From positions 22,388 to 86,387 of the forward strand of contig NZ_AYMP01000017.1 in assembly GCF_000633515.1 (NCBI RefSeq): DNA of 64,000 nucleotides. The letters run 5' to 3'. Each line of letters starts with the position of its first letter. The stretch's first letter is position 1. A program made the translations under genes and the position numbers. This DNA is from Morganella morganii H1r. Its GTDB lineage: Bacteria; Pseudomonadota; Gammaproteobacteria; Enterobacterales; Enterobacteriaceae. Of this stretch, positions 16,619-25,739 are shown piece by piece. The notes beneath the pieces were generated by a model. The model was not told where the DNA came from, made no database searches, and was given only the letters and a program-made list of their open reading frames with translations.

Positions 16619-17629
16619 ATGATTACAGAGACTTACTCTCATTATCAGCTTAACGCAGAGCAATTTAATAATTTGTTTACTGACAATGTGGATATTAACA
16701 CGCTTGATGTAATGGGTAAATCAGCAGCAGATGGCAACTTTGCTTGTATTGATATATCGAGTAACCTTGCTTTGCGTCATGATGATGCAGGAAAACGGGC
16801 TGAGAGTATCCTTTTTGATTTATTCAGCGGGAAAATCAAGGGTAAGACAGGAATAGACGAAGAAATTCAACAGGCCAGTTTAAAATTATACGACGTGGCG
16901 GTTGATGCGAAAGGTAAAAACAATGAAGATATGAATAAATTTTATTCACCATCCAAACTGCTTTATATAGCGGGTTCCGCTATGGAAAATATAACACAAC
17001 AACAAGAGATATCCGCTATTTTCAGAGAAGGGAATATATCCCAGTCATCCCATGAGCAGCTTGATAATGTTGATTTGTGGAATAAGGGCCGCATGCTGAC
17101 GACAGATGAGATAAACACAGCCATGAAAGGATTAGATTCAAATTTTCCTGTAGGTCTTATTGAACCTGTAAATAAATCAAATATGTTATCTGAACAAATT
17201 GCCGACAAAATACAGTGCGATCACGGCCTTGATAAGATGGAGATTTTCCCGGTAAATACGGGAGGACACTGGATATTGTTTGTTTTATATAATAATGAAA
17301 CTGATAATAATCAAAAATGCGTTATCTTTAATTCTTTATGTGAGTTAAAGGATGAGACAAAAAATCATCTTATCGATTCGGCAAAAATAGCAGGGGTAAT
17401 CGAAAATAATATCGAATTTATTAATGGCGATATGCAGGGAAATATGCCAAACGGATGCGGGATATTTGTCGTTAAGGCAGCTGAATTACTCTCAACGACC
17501 CCGGAGAGAAAACCGGGGAATATTATTAATGATTTTGTTGACGATTTTTCAACATTATCAGCAGAAGATCAAGGCTTATTTAACATACAGAATCGTCGTC
17601 AAATGGATGAACGGGTTTATTGCAAATAA
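16619..17629 (+). CDS. Candidate secreted Ulp1/SseL-like cysteine protease (deubiquitinase-type)
   Basis: A 336-residue protein, visibly AT-rich compared with its neighbours. The last 130 residues show the catalytic order of the CE-clan (Ulp1/YopJ/SseL/ElaD) cysteine proteases: H217 in VNTGGHWILFVLY, N238 in CVIFNSL as the third triad position, Q273 in GDMQGN as the oxyanion glutamine, and C280 in MPNGCGIFVVKAAELL. This pattern is closest to the enterobacterial deubiquitinases SseL and ElaD. The N-terminal 200 residues have no family that I recognise and no Sec signal peptide. Ubiquitin does not exist in bacteria, so the natural substrate would be in a eukaryotic host. No secretion system is visible nearby. 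AAGGG precedes the ATG. Confidence 0.75.
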   Translation: MITETYSHYQLNAEQFNNLFTDNVDINTLDVMGKSAADGNFACIDISSNLALRHDDAGKRAESILFDLFSGKIKGKTGIDEEIQQASLKLYDVAVDAKGKNNEDMNKFYSPSKLLYIAGSAMENITQQQEISAIFREGNISQSSHEQLDNVDLWNKGRMLTTDEINTAMKGLDSNFPVGLIEPVNKSNMLSEQIADKIQCDHGLDKMEIFPVNTGGHWILFVLYNNETDNNQKCVIFNSLCELKDETKNHLIDSAKIAGVIENNIEFINGDMQGNMPNGCGIFVVKAAELLSTTPERKPGNIINDFVDDFSTLSAEDQGLFNIQNRRQMDERVYCK

Positions 17630-17666
17630 TAAATCAGCTTGTCTATTTTAATCATCACAAGATTCA

Positions 17667-18569
17667 TTATGTATTCTCCGCAGTGTGAGCAAATGCGTGA
17701 CAAAACCAGTTACTGACGGCACTGATCATCGCCTGATCGGCACTGTGGCGGTTATGCAGCAGATAAAATCCCTTGCCGGAATGCAGCGTCAGTGCCGGAA
17801 ACAAAGGAATAAGCGTCTGCTGTGCCAGTTCATGCTCCAGCAGGAAATCATTGGCAATCAGTATCCCCTGCTGATGCACCGCCGCATCAATTGCCAGTAA
17901 AAACTGATCGAAATGCAGCCCGGCGGTAAACGGCGTGCCGCCGGACGGTATTCCGGCATAGTGTTCCAGCCAGCTATCCCAGTAAGGATAGAGTGTGGTG
18001 TGCAGCAGTACCACATTTTTCAGATCTGCGGGGCTGTGAAGTGACAGCCGCGCGGCATAAGCGGGATGGCAAAACAGACGGCAGGGCGCGTCAGACAACA
18101 GCACCCGCGCCGGTTGCGTGCGGGACAAATCGGTATAGCGGACAGCCAGGTCGACATTATCCTTTTCCAGCGAAACCAGGGCAGCCGTGGCGTTCAGATG
18201 CAGATCCAGCCCCGGAAAAGTACGGACAAAGTCACTCATCCGGGGGGAGAACCATTTGGAGGCCAGCCCGGGCGGCATGGACAGGGTCAGGGTATGATGC
18301 GCCGCATAGCGGATTGTCTCACCGGCGGCGCGGATCTGTTCCAGCGCAGGCTGAATTAAGCGATAGTATTTCTGCCCTGTCTCTGTCACCGTCAGCTTGC
18401 GGATCTCACGCAGAAACAGCATCACGCCCAGTTCTTCCTCCAGCTTTTTTATCTGCTGGCTGACCGCGCCCGGCGTGACATGCAGGAATTCTGCCGCTTT
18501 GATAAAGCTGCCGAGCCGGACACCGGCTTCAAAGGCCAGCAACGCTTTCATCGGCGGATAACGGTTCAT
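17667..18569 (-). CDS. LysR-family regulator, GcvA-like
   Basis: A 300-residue LysR regulator. The N-terminal helix-turn-helix (YPPMKALLAFEAG, then FIKAAEFLHVTPGAVSQQIK) closely follows the GcvA/AmpR group, and the rest is the periplasmic-binding-like effector domain. The start at 18569 matches the family N-terminus and has AAGAG upstream; an in-frame ATG at 18590 is an alternative without a ribosome binding site. It is divergent from the EamA transporter gene 99 bases away, its probable target. Confidence 0.88.
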   Translation of the reverse strand: MNRYPPMKALLAFEAGVRLGSFIKAAEFLHVTPGAVSQQIKKLEEELGVMLFLREIRKLTVTETGQKYYRLIQPALEQIRAAGETIRYAAHHTLTLSMPPGLASKWFSPRMSDFVRTFPGLDLHLNATAALVSLEKDNVDLAVRYTDLSRTQPARVLLSDAPCRLFCHPAYAARLSLHSPADLKNVVLLHTTLYPYWDSWLEHYAGIPSGGTPFTAGLHFDQFLLAIDAAVHQQGILIANDFLLEHELAQQTLIPLFPALTLHSGKGFYLLHNRHSADQAMISAVSNWFCHAFAHTAENT

Positions 18570-18667
18570 GAAATAGTTTTTCTCTTTCATAAGGTAATTT
18601 AAATCGGTTGTAGCACAGCCCCGGATTCAGAACAATAGCCCCATCAGAAAAAAGGGGTAGCAATAGT

Positions 18668-19582
18668 ATGAACAGTAAAACGGCAGCAGCCTTCGCGTTC
18701 CTCGGGATTATCTGGGGCACCAATTTTATTTTTATGCGTCAGGCGAGCGAGTGGATCTCGCCGGTACAGATTGTCTTTTTACGGGTGCTATGCGGTTTTG
18801 TGCCGATCGCGGTGATGGCGTGGATGCAGAAAGCGGTGCGCCGTGAGCACCTGAAATACACCGGACATTTCCTGGTGATGGCGTTGCTGGCCACGGTGAT
18901 TTATTACTGGGCGTTTGCTTCCGGCACCTCATTACTGCTCTCCGGGGTCTCCGGCGTACTCAGCGGGGCAATTCCGCTGTTCTCGTTTATTGTCGCGGCG
19001 ATTTTTCTGCGGCAGGAAAAAATCACGGTAATGCGTCTGTGCGGGCTGATGCTCGGCTTTGCCGGCGTGATTCTGATCGCCAAGCCGTGGCAGGTCAGCG
19101 GGGAGAGTATCAGTCTCGCCGGGGTGGGCTATATGATCCTGGGATCACTGAGTGTGGGGATTTCCTTTGTGTATGCGAAAAAATTCCTCGCGGATAAACA
19201 GATTGCCCCGCTGGCACTGACCACCTATCAGATTGGCCTTGCTTTGGTGCTCCTTGCCTGCATCACACCGTTTACCGGCATTACCGCGATTGCACAGGAC
19301 AGCACCACCAGCCTCGGGCTGATTATCGGGCTGGGATTGCTCGGTACCGGGGTGGCGTATCTGACCTATTACTATCTGATCCTGAATCTGGGGGCGGTGG
19401 TGGCCTCATCCGTGACCTACATCCCGCCGGTGGTGGCACTGATTGTCGGGTTTCTGGCCGCCAATGAGCAGCTCGGCGTGACAGAGATTCTGTCGATGGT
19501 GCTGATTATGAGTGGTGTCTTCTTATTACAGCGTTCTTCGCGCCGCCCGGAAGCGGAGAAGGAAGCTGAAGTTGTGCAGTAA
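18668..19582 (+). CDS. EamA/DMT-family membrane transporter
   Basis: A 304-residue inner membrane protein with ten predicted helices in two EamA repeats: FLGIIWGTNFIFMR in the first and GVGYMILGSLSVGISFVYAK in the second. Members of this family export amino acids or other metabolites. The substrate is not evident. It is divergent from a LysR regulator that probably controls it. Confidence 0.88.
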   Translation: MNSKTAAAFAFLGIIWGTNFIFMRQASEWISPVQIVFLRVLCGFVPIAVMAWMQKAVRREHLKYTGHFLVMALLATVIYYWAFASGTSLLLSGVSGVLSGAIPLFSFIVAAIFLRQEKITVMRLCGLMLGFAGVILIAKPWQVSGESISLAGVGYMILGSLSVGISFVYAKKFLADKQIAPLALTTYQIGLALVLLACITPFTGITAIAQDSTTSLGLIIGLGLLGTGVAYLTYYYLILNLGAVVASSVTYIPPVVALIVGFLAANEQLGVTEILSMVLIMSGVFLLQRSSRRPEAEKEAEVVQ

Positions 19583-19600
19583 TATTCCGGGAAACCAAAC

Positions 19601-20137
19601 CTATCTTTTTATTGTCTGTCCGGCTTGAGTTGCATTTCCTGCCCCGCTGTCAGTATCGCGGGGATTTTTTTCACCCGCAAACTGCATCACCAGCACACCC
19701 GCCACCACCAGGCCGATACCGGCGAGTTTGGCTATCTGAACCGGCTGTTTCGGCATTCCGAACAGCCCGAAATGCTCAATCAGCGCGGAAATCACCAGCT
19801 GACCGGCAATCACCATCACGAAAAAGGTTATCCCGCCGATTTTCGGCACCAGGATCAGGGCGGAGGTCAGATACAGCATGCCGGCTATCCCGCCGATCCA
19901 GATCCAGAACGGCTGATGCAGTAAATCCGCACTCAGTACCGGCTTTGGCACTTTAAAAATAAATAATAACGGTGCTAAAACAATAATGCTGATTAATAAT
20001 GATACAAGACTGGCCCATAACGGATGACCCAGATGGCGTGCTAACACTGCATTGCTGACCGCCTGTACCGGTACAATGGCACCGGCAAAAAAAGCACAAA
20101 CAATCAAAGCAATAGCAGATAATGATAAGGTTGACAT
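19601..20137 (-). CDS. YdcZ-like (DUF606) DMT-type membrane protein
   Basis: A 178-residue protein with five membrane helices, the usual half-size DMT unit of the DUF606/YdcZ family. Visible family features are GAIVPVQAVSNAVLARHLGHPLWASLVSL at residues 18-46 and WIGGIAGMLYLTSALILVPKIG after that. Half-size members act as homodimers or in pairs. The start at 20137 is chosen for GGGGAGG upstream; the longer reading would run through the promoter region. It is divergent from a LysR gene that starts at 20232. Confidence 0.87.
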   Translation of the reverse strand: MSTLSLSAIALIVCAFFAGAIVPVQAVSNAVLARHLGHPLWASLVSLLISIIVLAPLLFIFKVPKPVLSADLLHQPFWIWIGGIAGMLYLTSALILVPKIGGITFFVMVIAGQLVISALIEHFGLFGMPKQPVQIAKLAGIGLVVAGVLVMQFAGEKNPRDTDSGAGNATQAGQTIKR

Positions 20138-20231
20138 AGTGGCCTCCCCGGTTAACGTTTTATTAACATCAATCATAGGTGATCCCCGGCAGAACCGGAA
20201 ATGATCAATTTTATAGGGCACTATTCGTATC

Positions 20232-21125
20232 ATGAATAATATAAAGAAATTAGATTTAAATCAGCTGGTTACCCTGCATGCACTGCTGCGTGAACGCCAT
20301 GTCAGCCGGGCGGCGGTGTCTCTGCACCGCAGTCAGCCTGCTGTCAGCCACACACTGAACCAGCTGCGGGATTTATTTCAGGATCCGCTGCTTATCCGCA
20401 GACAAGGCCGTTATCATCTGTCCGGTAAGGCGGAAGCACTGTATGCGCCGCTGACTCAGGCACTAAGCCAGCTTGATGACCTGATCGCACAGCAGGATTT
20501 CCGGCCGGAAAATTGTACACGGCGGTTTAACATCGCTATGTCTGATTACGGGGCGGCGATTTTCAGCGGAAAATTAATCCGTTATCTGCGGACTGCCGCG
20601 CCGCAGGTTGATTTGCAAATCTGGCAGGGCAGCCGCGAGGAGATGCAGGGAAAATTGCAGGAAGGCAGTCTCGACCTGGCATTCGGGGTATTTACGGCCA
20701 CGGATTACACTCTCCGCACAAAAACGGTCTTTACGGACACCATGGTCAGTGTTGCCGACAAACAATACTGCACCAACGGCACGATGCCGATGGCGGACTG
20801 GCTCTCGCATCCGCATATTCTGGCGAGCATGAAGCCGTATGAAGCCAATGAAATTGACCGGCAGTTACAGCTGCTTAATTACCGGCGGCGCATTGCAGTT
20901 TCTGTCCCTTACTGGCAGATCGCCTCGCAGCTGCCGGAAGGCACGGATCTGATCCTGACGGTGGCGCAGCGGGCACTGCCGGAAATACTCAGCCCCTCAC
21001 TGCAGGTGTTTGCGCCGCCGCTGACTATTGCTCCGCTCAGTTTTCAGATGTTATGGCACCAGCGCAGTGAAGGGGACGCGGCACTCGGCTGGCTGCGGGA
21101 GATAGTGATGCTGGTGTGTGACTGA
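20232..21125 (+). CDS. LysR-family regulator, NodD/LeuO-like group
   Basis: A 297-residue LysR protein. The N-terminal DNA-binding region reads LDLNQLVTLHALLRERHVSR then AAVSLHRSQPAVSHTLNQLR and DPLLIRRQGRYHLS, typical of the NodD/LeuO/PA2479 group. The effector domain includes FNIAMSDYGAAIF and DLAFGVF. It is divergent from the YdcZ-like transporter gene and presumably regulates it. The gene overlaps no neighbour; the next gene ends 4 bases away in convergent orientation. Confidence 0.87.
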   Translation: MNNIKKLDLNQLVTLHALLRERHVSRAAVSLHRSQPAVSHTLNQLRDLFQDPLLIRRQGRYHLSGKAEALYAPLTQALSQLDDLIAQQDFRPENCTRRFNIAMSDYGAAIFSGKLIRYLRTAAPQVDLQIWQGSREEMQGKLQEGSLDLAFGVFTATDYTLRTKTVFTDTMVSVADKQYCTNGTMPMADWLSHPHILASMKPYEANEIDRQLQLLNYRRRIAVSVPYWQIASQLPEGTDLILTVAQRALPEILSPSLQVFAPPLTIAPLSFQMLWHQRSEGDAALGWLREIVMLVCD

Positions 21126-21128
21126 TAC

Positions 21129-21569
21129 TCAGCGTGTCGTCCGGCGGCAGTTTTGCAGTTCCAGCAGAAACGAGCCGTTATTACCGCTGATGCGTTTATT
21201 TAAGCCGAAAACAAAGCGCCGCTGTGACGGTGTGAAATAAGCGAGCCCGCTGAAGGTGCCGGCATAAATCAGGGTATCTTCGCCGATCTCCTGTAAATCC
21301 TGCTTTGACATGGTGGCAAACTGTTTTATCGGCGTCAGTACCGGGGAGTGATACGGGGACGGTTGTGTATCCAGCACGGTAAAGCGGTCATTATGAAACA
21401 GAACGACGGATTCACGCTGTTTATCCGGAAAATAAAAATCGCGCATTGCGCCCTGTTTTCGCTGATAACTGGCGGATGAAATCTCACATTTGTAATAGCC
21501 GTTCAGTGATCCTCCGGCGGCATAACCGGATAAACAGACTGATAATAATAAGAAAGTTAATAGACGCAT
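21129..21569 (-). CDS. Secreted protein of unknown function
   Basis: A 146-residue protein beginning MRLLTFLLLSVCLSGYAAGG, a clear Sec signal peptide. The mature part has two further cysteines (YYKCEIS and LQNCRR) that could form a disulphide, and no family that I recognise. A GTG seven codons upstream (21590) is an alternative start. The cysteine in LLSVC is not in a good lipobox context, so a soluble periplasmic protein is more likely than a lipoprotein. Confidence 0.6.
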   Translation of the reverse strand: MRLLTFLLLSVCLSGYAAGGSLNGYYKCEISSASYQRKQGAMRDFYFPDKQRESVVLFHNDRFTVLDTQPSPYHSPVLTPIKQFATMSKQDLQEIGEDTLIYAGTFSGLAYFTPSQRRFVFGLNKRISGNNGSFLLELQNCRRTTR

Positions 21570-21813
21570 AAACACGATAATTGTTTTCACAAATATTAAG
21601 TGTAATGGGATGCGGTTATCCGCACAATCAGTTCAGTACAATTTTCCGGAAATCAGCGGAAAGAATAAAGGGCTGAATACGTGTAAAATACAAATTTTAT
21701 AAGTAAAGGGCGGGAAAGTCAGTTTCTGAAACTATCATCCTGATGATATATCCGTTTATCAGAGATCGGCGTAACATAGCGGCTGATATCATTTTTTACT
21801 GACGGATCTCCCT

Positions 21814-22158
21814 ATGCTGGCGAAGTTTCTCCCGGTTTTTCTGCTTGTTCTCTCAAATATTTTTATGATGTTTGCCTGGTACGGACACCTGAAGTTTGCC
21901 GGTAAACCTCTTATTGCGGTGATTTTCTTCAGCTGGCTGATTGCTCTGGCGGAATATTGTCTGGCAGTACCGGCTAACCGGATCGGACACCGGTATTACA
22001 GCGCCGCTGAGCTGAAAACCATGCAGGAAGTGATCACCCTGTGTGTCTTTATGGTGTTTTCTGTCGCCTATTTGGGTGAAAGCATCACGCTGAACCACCT
22101 TATCGGTTTCGGATTTATTGCCGCCGGCGCTTTCTTTATTTTTAAAGGGCCGTTTTAA
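21814..22158 (+). CDS. DUF486 family small DMT-type membrane protein
   Basis: A 114-residue protein with four membrane helices. Family hallmarks are NIFMMFAWYGHLKF near the start, SWLIALAEYCLAVPANRIGH in the middle and GFIAAGAFFIFKGPF at the end, all typical of DUF486. The function is unknown; relation to small multidrug transporters is suspected. It is a single gene with a weak ribosome binding site. Confidence 0.85.
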   Translation: MLAKFLPVFLLVLSNIFMMFAWYGHLKFAGKPLIAVIFFSWLIALAEYCLAVPANRIGHRYYSAAELKTMQEVITLCVFMVFSVAYLGESITLNHLIGFGFIAAGAFFIFKGPF

Positions 22159-22301
22159 CCGCCACCACACAATGACGATAACGATACTGTAAATTTATCC
22201 ATAATATAGCGGGATGACTGGTTATATCACCAGGTGTTATCACCGGGTGTGGTGCCCGGTCTCCCGGATACTTTTTTCATTCTGATCAAGGCAGGTTTAT
22301 T

Positions 22302-22733
22302 ATGTCATCACTACGGTTATCTTATCCGAAACTCAGTCCGGCAGCGTATGCGGGGCTGATTGCCTGTAAAAATGCACTGGAAACCAGCGCGTTATCTCCT
22401 GAACTGGTTGAGCTGGTGTATCTGCGGGTATCCCAGATTAACGGTTGTGCGTTTTGTCTGGAAATGCACACGGCGGCACTGCGTAAGCGGGGCATGGTTC
22501 AGGAGAAACTTGATGCACTCGCGGGCTGGCGTGTGAGTGAGCGTTTCAGTGATCGCGAGCGGGCGGCGCTGGAATGGACGGAAGCTGTCACACAGTTATC
22601 AGCTCAGAATACTGATGATGCAACCTGGCTGCGTGTGAAGGCTCATTTTTCTGATGCGGAAATGAGTGATCTGACAATTGCGGCCGGGTTGATGAATGCC
22701 TTTAACCGGATTGCTGTCAGTCTGCGTCAGTAG
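22302..22733 (+). CDS. Carboxymuconolactone decarboxylase family (AhpD-like) protein
   Basis: A 143-residue alpha-helical protein with the AhpD-type active site: the CxxC pair in INGCAFCLEMHTA, with the histidine three residues later. Proteins with this motif are usually small peroxidases or disulphide reductases involved in peroxide defence; no decarboxylase activity is expected from the motif. It ends in a hairpin shared with the convergent fosA gene. Confidence 0.87.
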   Translation: MSSLRLSYPKLSPAAYAGLIACKNALETSALSPELVELVYLRVSQINGCAFCLEMHTAALRKRGMVQEKLDALAGWRVSERFSDRERAALEWTEAVTQLSAQNTDDATWLRVKAHFSDAEMSDLTIAAGLMNAFNRIAVSLRQ

Positions 22734-22780
22734 CGGATAACAGCAACCCGGCACCGGCGGTTATTCGCCGGTGTTATCCG
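22734..22780. terminator. Hairpin between convergent genes
   Basis: An 8-base stem (CACCGGCG at 22752-22759 with CGCCGGTG at 22766-22773) is extended by a further pairing of CGGATAAC with GTTATCCG on the outside. It lies between the two stop codons and may serve both transcripts. Confidence 0.5.
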
Positions 22781-23186
22781 GAAATATCATCTCTTCATAC
22801 GGTGCTTCGCGGCAGGCATCCAGACGCTGCTGTATTCCGCCGGAATGCACCTCAAGCTGATGTCCGTCGGGGTCGAGAAAATAGACCGAATTCCCTTCAC
22901 TGCGGTTGCGTTTCCAGAGCGTTATCTGATGAGCGGCGAGAAGCGAGCGGAAGGCCGGGAACTGTTCGGGAGGAAGGGTAAAAGCGTAATGGGTATAACC
23001 CTGATGAACAGGGCGGTGAATGATTTCAGGGTCTGCGGATAAACAGATCCACAGTTCCCCGCAGGTCAGGTAAGCCCCGTATTTCCAGCGGGCATGCAGT
23101 GTCATTTCCAGAATGTCCCGGTAAAAATGCAGGCTGCGATCCACATCGGCGACCGCCAGGGTCAGATGATTCATTCCTGTTAACAT
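22761..23186 (-). CDS. fosA: FosA-type glutathione transferase (fosfomycin resistance)
   Basis: A 141-residue metalloenzyme of the glyoxalase/VOC fold that adds glutathione to fosfomycin. The similarity to known FosA runs along the whole length: MNHLTLAVADVDRSLHFYRD, LHARWKYGAYLTCGELWICL, YTHYAFT and YFLDPDGHQLEVH. The manganese ligands are H7, H66 and E112. The potassium-loop segment SEGNS (residues 96-100) is present. A GGAGG site precedes the ATG at 23186. It sits among normal backbone genes with no mobile element nearby, so it appears to be an intrinsic chromosomal gene. Confidence 0.92.
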   Translation of the reverse strand: MLTGMNHLTLAVADVDRSLHFYRDILEMTLHARWKYGAYLTCGELWICLSADPEIIHRPVHQGYTHYAFTLPPEQFPAFRSLLAAHQITLWKRNRSEGNSVYFLDPDGHQLEVHSGGIQQRLDACREAPYEEMIFPDNTGE

Positions 23187-23302
23187 ATATCCTCCGTCAG
23201 CAGCCGGCTGTTATAAACAGCACGCCTGAGTCAGGTTTATGATTACCCTGAAGCTTACTGACTGACAACACAAGGTGCCAGATAATTCCGTTGCCGGGCG
23301 TT

Positions 23303-23317
23303 GTGATTTAAGATCAC
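23303..23317. promoter_or_regulatory. Palindrome upstream of the yjiM redox cluster
   Basis: GTGAT-TTAAG-ATCAC is a perfect inverted repeat about 117 bases upstream of the yjiM start. It resembles CRP and FNR sites but has a 5-base centre, between the 4 of FNR (TTGAT-N4-ATCAA) and the 6 of CRP. The regulator is therefore uncertain. Confidence 0.35.
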
Positions 23318-23433
23318 GTTAATTTAGTTCCGTCAGGGATATTCACCCTGAATATGATTTACCTCAATTATCCTTATTATTAATAGGTCTACTCTGGCGC
23401 CACACTTTAATAATGATAATGGTAGGTCTACTT

Positions 23434-24591
23434 ATGTCATTAGTCACAGAACTTCCGTCGATCTTTTCTGATTTCTCTGATGCCCGCCAACAGGGTTTTC
23501 TCACTGTCATGGAACTGAAAGAGCAGGGTATCCCGCTGGTGGGAACCTATTGCACTTTTATGCCGCAGGAAATTGCCATGGCCGCCGGTGCCGCGGTTGT
23601 CTCTCTCTGTTCAACCAGTGATGAAACCATTGAAGAATCAGAAAAAACCTTACCCCGCAACTTATGTCCGCTGATCAAAAGCAGCTACGGATTCGGTAAA
23701 ACCGATAAATGCCCCTATTTCTATTTTTCTGATATCGTCGTCGGTGAAACCACCTGTGACGGCAAAAAGAAAATGTATGAATATATGGCGGAATTTAAAC
23801 CTGTCCATGTGATGCAACTGCCGAATAACAGTGAAAGTGCGGAATCTGTCGCGCTCTGGCGCTCGGAAATCATCCGTTTTCAGAAACGGCTGGAAGCGCA
23901 GTTCGGCTGTGAAATTACGGAACAGGGGATCCGCGATGCTATCGATCTGCGCAACCGCGAACGCCGTGCATTAACTGAATTTTACCGCCTCGGGCAGCTC
24001 AATCCGCCTGCGATGACCGGCCGTGAGATTCTCAGTGTGGTCTATGGCGCCACCTTCAAATTTGATAAACGCGCTCTGATCGGTGAGCTGGAAACGCTGA
24101 CCGCCAAAGTGCGTGCGGAATATGCCGCCGGTAAACGGCTGGATCCGCGCCCGCGCATTCTGATCACCGGCTGCCCGATTGGCGGGGCGGCGGAAAAAGT
24201 GGTGCGGATTATCGAAGAGAACGGCGGCTGGGTGGTTGGTTATGAAAACTGCACTGGCGCGAAAGCCACCGAGCAGTGTGTGGATGAAAATCCGCAGACC
24301 GATGTTTATGATGCCCTGACCGAAAAATACCTTGCTATCGGTTGTTCCTGTATTTCACCGAATACACAACGTCTGAATATGCTCAGTGAGATGGTGCAGG
24401 ACTATCAGGTGGACGGGGTGATTGATGTGATCCTCCAGGCCTGTCATACCTATGCGGTGGAATCGCTGCTGATAAACCGGCATATCCGTGAAAAACACGA
24501 TATTCCGTATATGGCGATTGAGACAGATTATTCCACCTCTGACACCGGTCAGCTTGCGACCCGCATTGCCGCCTTTATTGAGATGTTATAA
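23434..24591 (+). CDS. yjiM: YjiM-like double-cubane-cluster (2-hydroxyacyl-CoA dehydratase family) protein
   Basis: A 385-residue protein nearly collinear with E. coli YjiM. Conserved stretches include [40 protein letters not shown] and [20 protein letters not shown], with cysteines in [10 protein letters not shown] and GCSCISPN. The family binds iron-sulphur clusters (a double-cubane cluster in characterised relatives) and performs low-potential reductions when activated by an ATP-driven partner. The start at 23434 matches YjiM and follows AGG. The next gene, 9 bases on, encodes that activator. The substrate is unknown. Confidence 0.92.
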   Translation: MSLVTELPSIFSDFSDARQQGFLTVMELKEQGIPLVGTYCTFMPQEIAMAAGAAVVSLCSTSDETIEESEKTLPRNLCPLIKSSYGFGKTDKCPYFYFSDIVVGETTCDGKKKMYEYMAEFKPVHVMQLPNNSESAESVALWRSEIIRFQKRLEAQFGCEITEQGIRDAIDLRNRERRALTEFYRLGQLNPPAMTGREILSVVYGATFKFDKRALIGELETLTAKVRAEYAAGKRLDPRPRILITGCPIGGAAEKVVRIIEENGGWVVGYENCTGAKATEQCVDENPQTDVYDALTEKYLAIGCSCISPNTQRLNMLSEMVQDYQVDGVIDVILQACHTYAVESLLINRHIREKHDIPYMAIETDYSTSDTGQLATRIAAFIEML

Positions 24592-24600
24592 GGAGGCGTC

Positions 24601-25404
24601 ATGCTGAGTATCGGTATTGACTCGGGCTCGACCGCCACCAAAGGGATTTTGTTCAGTGATGAAAACGGCGGCGTGATCCTGCGCCGCTTCCTGATCCCGA
24701 CCCCGTTCCGGCCGCAGTCAGCGATTCTGGAAGCCTGGGAAACCCTCTGCGGCGAATGCGACACCAGGCCGTATCTGACCCTCACCGGCTATGGCCGCAA
24801 GCTGGCGGACTTTGCGGACAAACAGGTCACGGAAATCTCCTGTCACGGGATCGGGGCACGCTGGCTGCATCCGCAGACCCGCACGGTCATTGATATCGGC
24901 GGCCAGGACAGTAAGGTGATCCGGCTTGATGAGCAGGGGCATCTCACGGATTTTCTGATGAACGACAAATGTGCCGCCGGAACCGGACGTTTTCTGGATG
25001 TGATCAGCCGGACACTCGGCACCGATATCACGGCGGTGGATGACACCATCCGCGGGATTGAGCCGCATGTTATCTCCAGCATGTGTACGGTCTTTGCCGA
25101 ATCGGAAGTGATCAGTCTGCGATCTGCCGGGGTGGAACCGGAGTCGATTCTGTCGGGAATTGTCAATTCTATGGCGCAACGTACCGGCGGGTTTGCCAGG
25201 CGGCTGAGTATCGTGCCGTCAGTGCTGTTCAGCGGCGGGGTCAGCCGCAGTCAGGCGTTCTGTGAGCGTCTTTCACAGCACCTGGGGGCGGAGGTGATCA
25301 CGCATCCGGACGGGCAGTTTGCCGGTGCCATCGGTGCTGCCATTTACGGCATCCGTCAGTTACAGAAACAGGCAGCCGTGACCTCCGGGGATCTATGTTC
25401 ATGA
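24601..25404 (+). CDS. yjiL: YjiL-like ATP-dependent activator (BadF/BadG/HgdC family)
   Basis: A 267-residue ASKHA-fold ATPase. The phosphate-binding loops are visible (GIDSGSTATKG and VIDIGGQDSKVI). The two cysteines that hold a bridging 4Fe-4S cluster between monomers are in NDKCAAGTGRFLD and SSMCTVFAESE. It delivers electrons to YjiM-type partners at the cost of ATP. It follows yjiM by 9 bases with AAGGAGG, and its stop overlaps the start of the next gene (ATGA). Confidence 0.92.
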   Translation: MLSIGIDSGSTATKGILFSDENGGVILRRFLIPTPFRPQSAILEAWETLCGECDTRPYLTLTGYGRKLADFADKQVTEISCHGIGARWLHPQTRTVIDIGGQDSKVIRLDEQGHLTDFLMNDKCAAGTGRFLDVISRTLGTDITAVDDTIRGIEPHVISSMCTVFAESEVISLRSAGVEPESILSGIVNSMAQRTGGFARRLSIVPSVLFSGGVSRSQAFCERLSQHLGAEVITHPDGQFAGAIGAAIYGIRQLQKQAAVTSGDLCS

Positions 25405-25643
25405 ATGACTATCTGATTTTATTTGAAAATATGCTCGGTGTGGTGGCGATGCGCAAGCATCTCACGGCGGCCGGGCAGCCTTTCACCGTGACGGACATCC
25501 CGCCGTCACTGGGCAAAGCCTGTGGTCTGGGGATCCGCCTCAGTATCAGTGATGATTCACTCCCTGCACTGCGTTCCCGTCCACAGGTCACGGAAATTTA
25601 CCGCTGTGAAACAGCGGAATATGTACTGACGGCGGCGGAGTAA
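25401..25643 (+). CDS. DUF3343 small protein
   Basis: An 80-residue protein of the DUF3343 family, small proteins suggested to be sulphur or selenium carriers. The usual beginning DYLILFENMLGVVAMRKHL is followed by IPPSLGKACGLGIRLSI, containing the conserved cysteine. The ATG at 25401 overlaps the yjiL stop codon (ATGA), indicating translational coupling. DUF3343 genes are often found beside YjiM/YjiL-type genes, so it may supply or protect sulphur for the cluster. Confidence 0.85.
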   Translation: MNDYLILFENMLGVVAMRKHLTAAGQPFTVTDIPPSLGKACGLGIRLSISDDSLPALRSRPQVTEIYRCETAEYVLTAAE

Positions 25644-25739
25644 ACTGTTCTTACAGACAGATAACAAACCACAATCACGATAATCCGGCATTTTTTATTC
25701 TGTTATGTTGTAAAAATAATAAAAATGAAGGGTCTTATT

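Noticed and set aside
21129..21569. Lipoprotein signal in the secreted protein (LLSVC)
   Set aside because: The residue before the cysteine is valine rather than glycine, alanine or serine, and a better signal peptidase I site (GYAAG) follows.
22761..23186. fosA as an acquired mobile resistance gene
   Set aside because: No insertion sequence, integrase or composition change surrounds it, and its neighbours are ordinary backbone genes.
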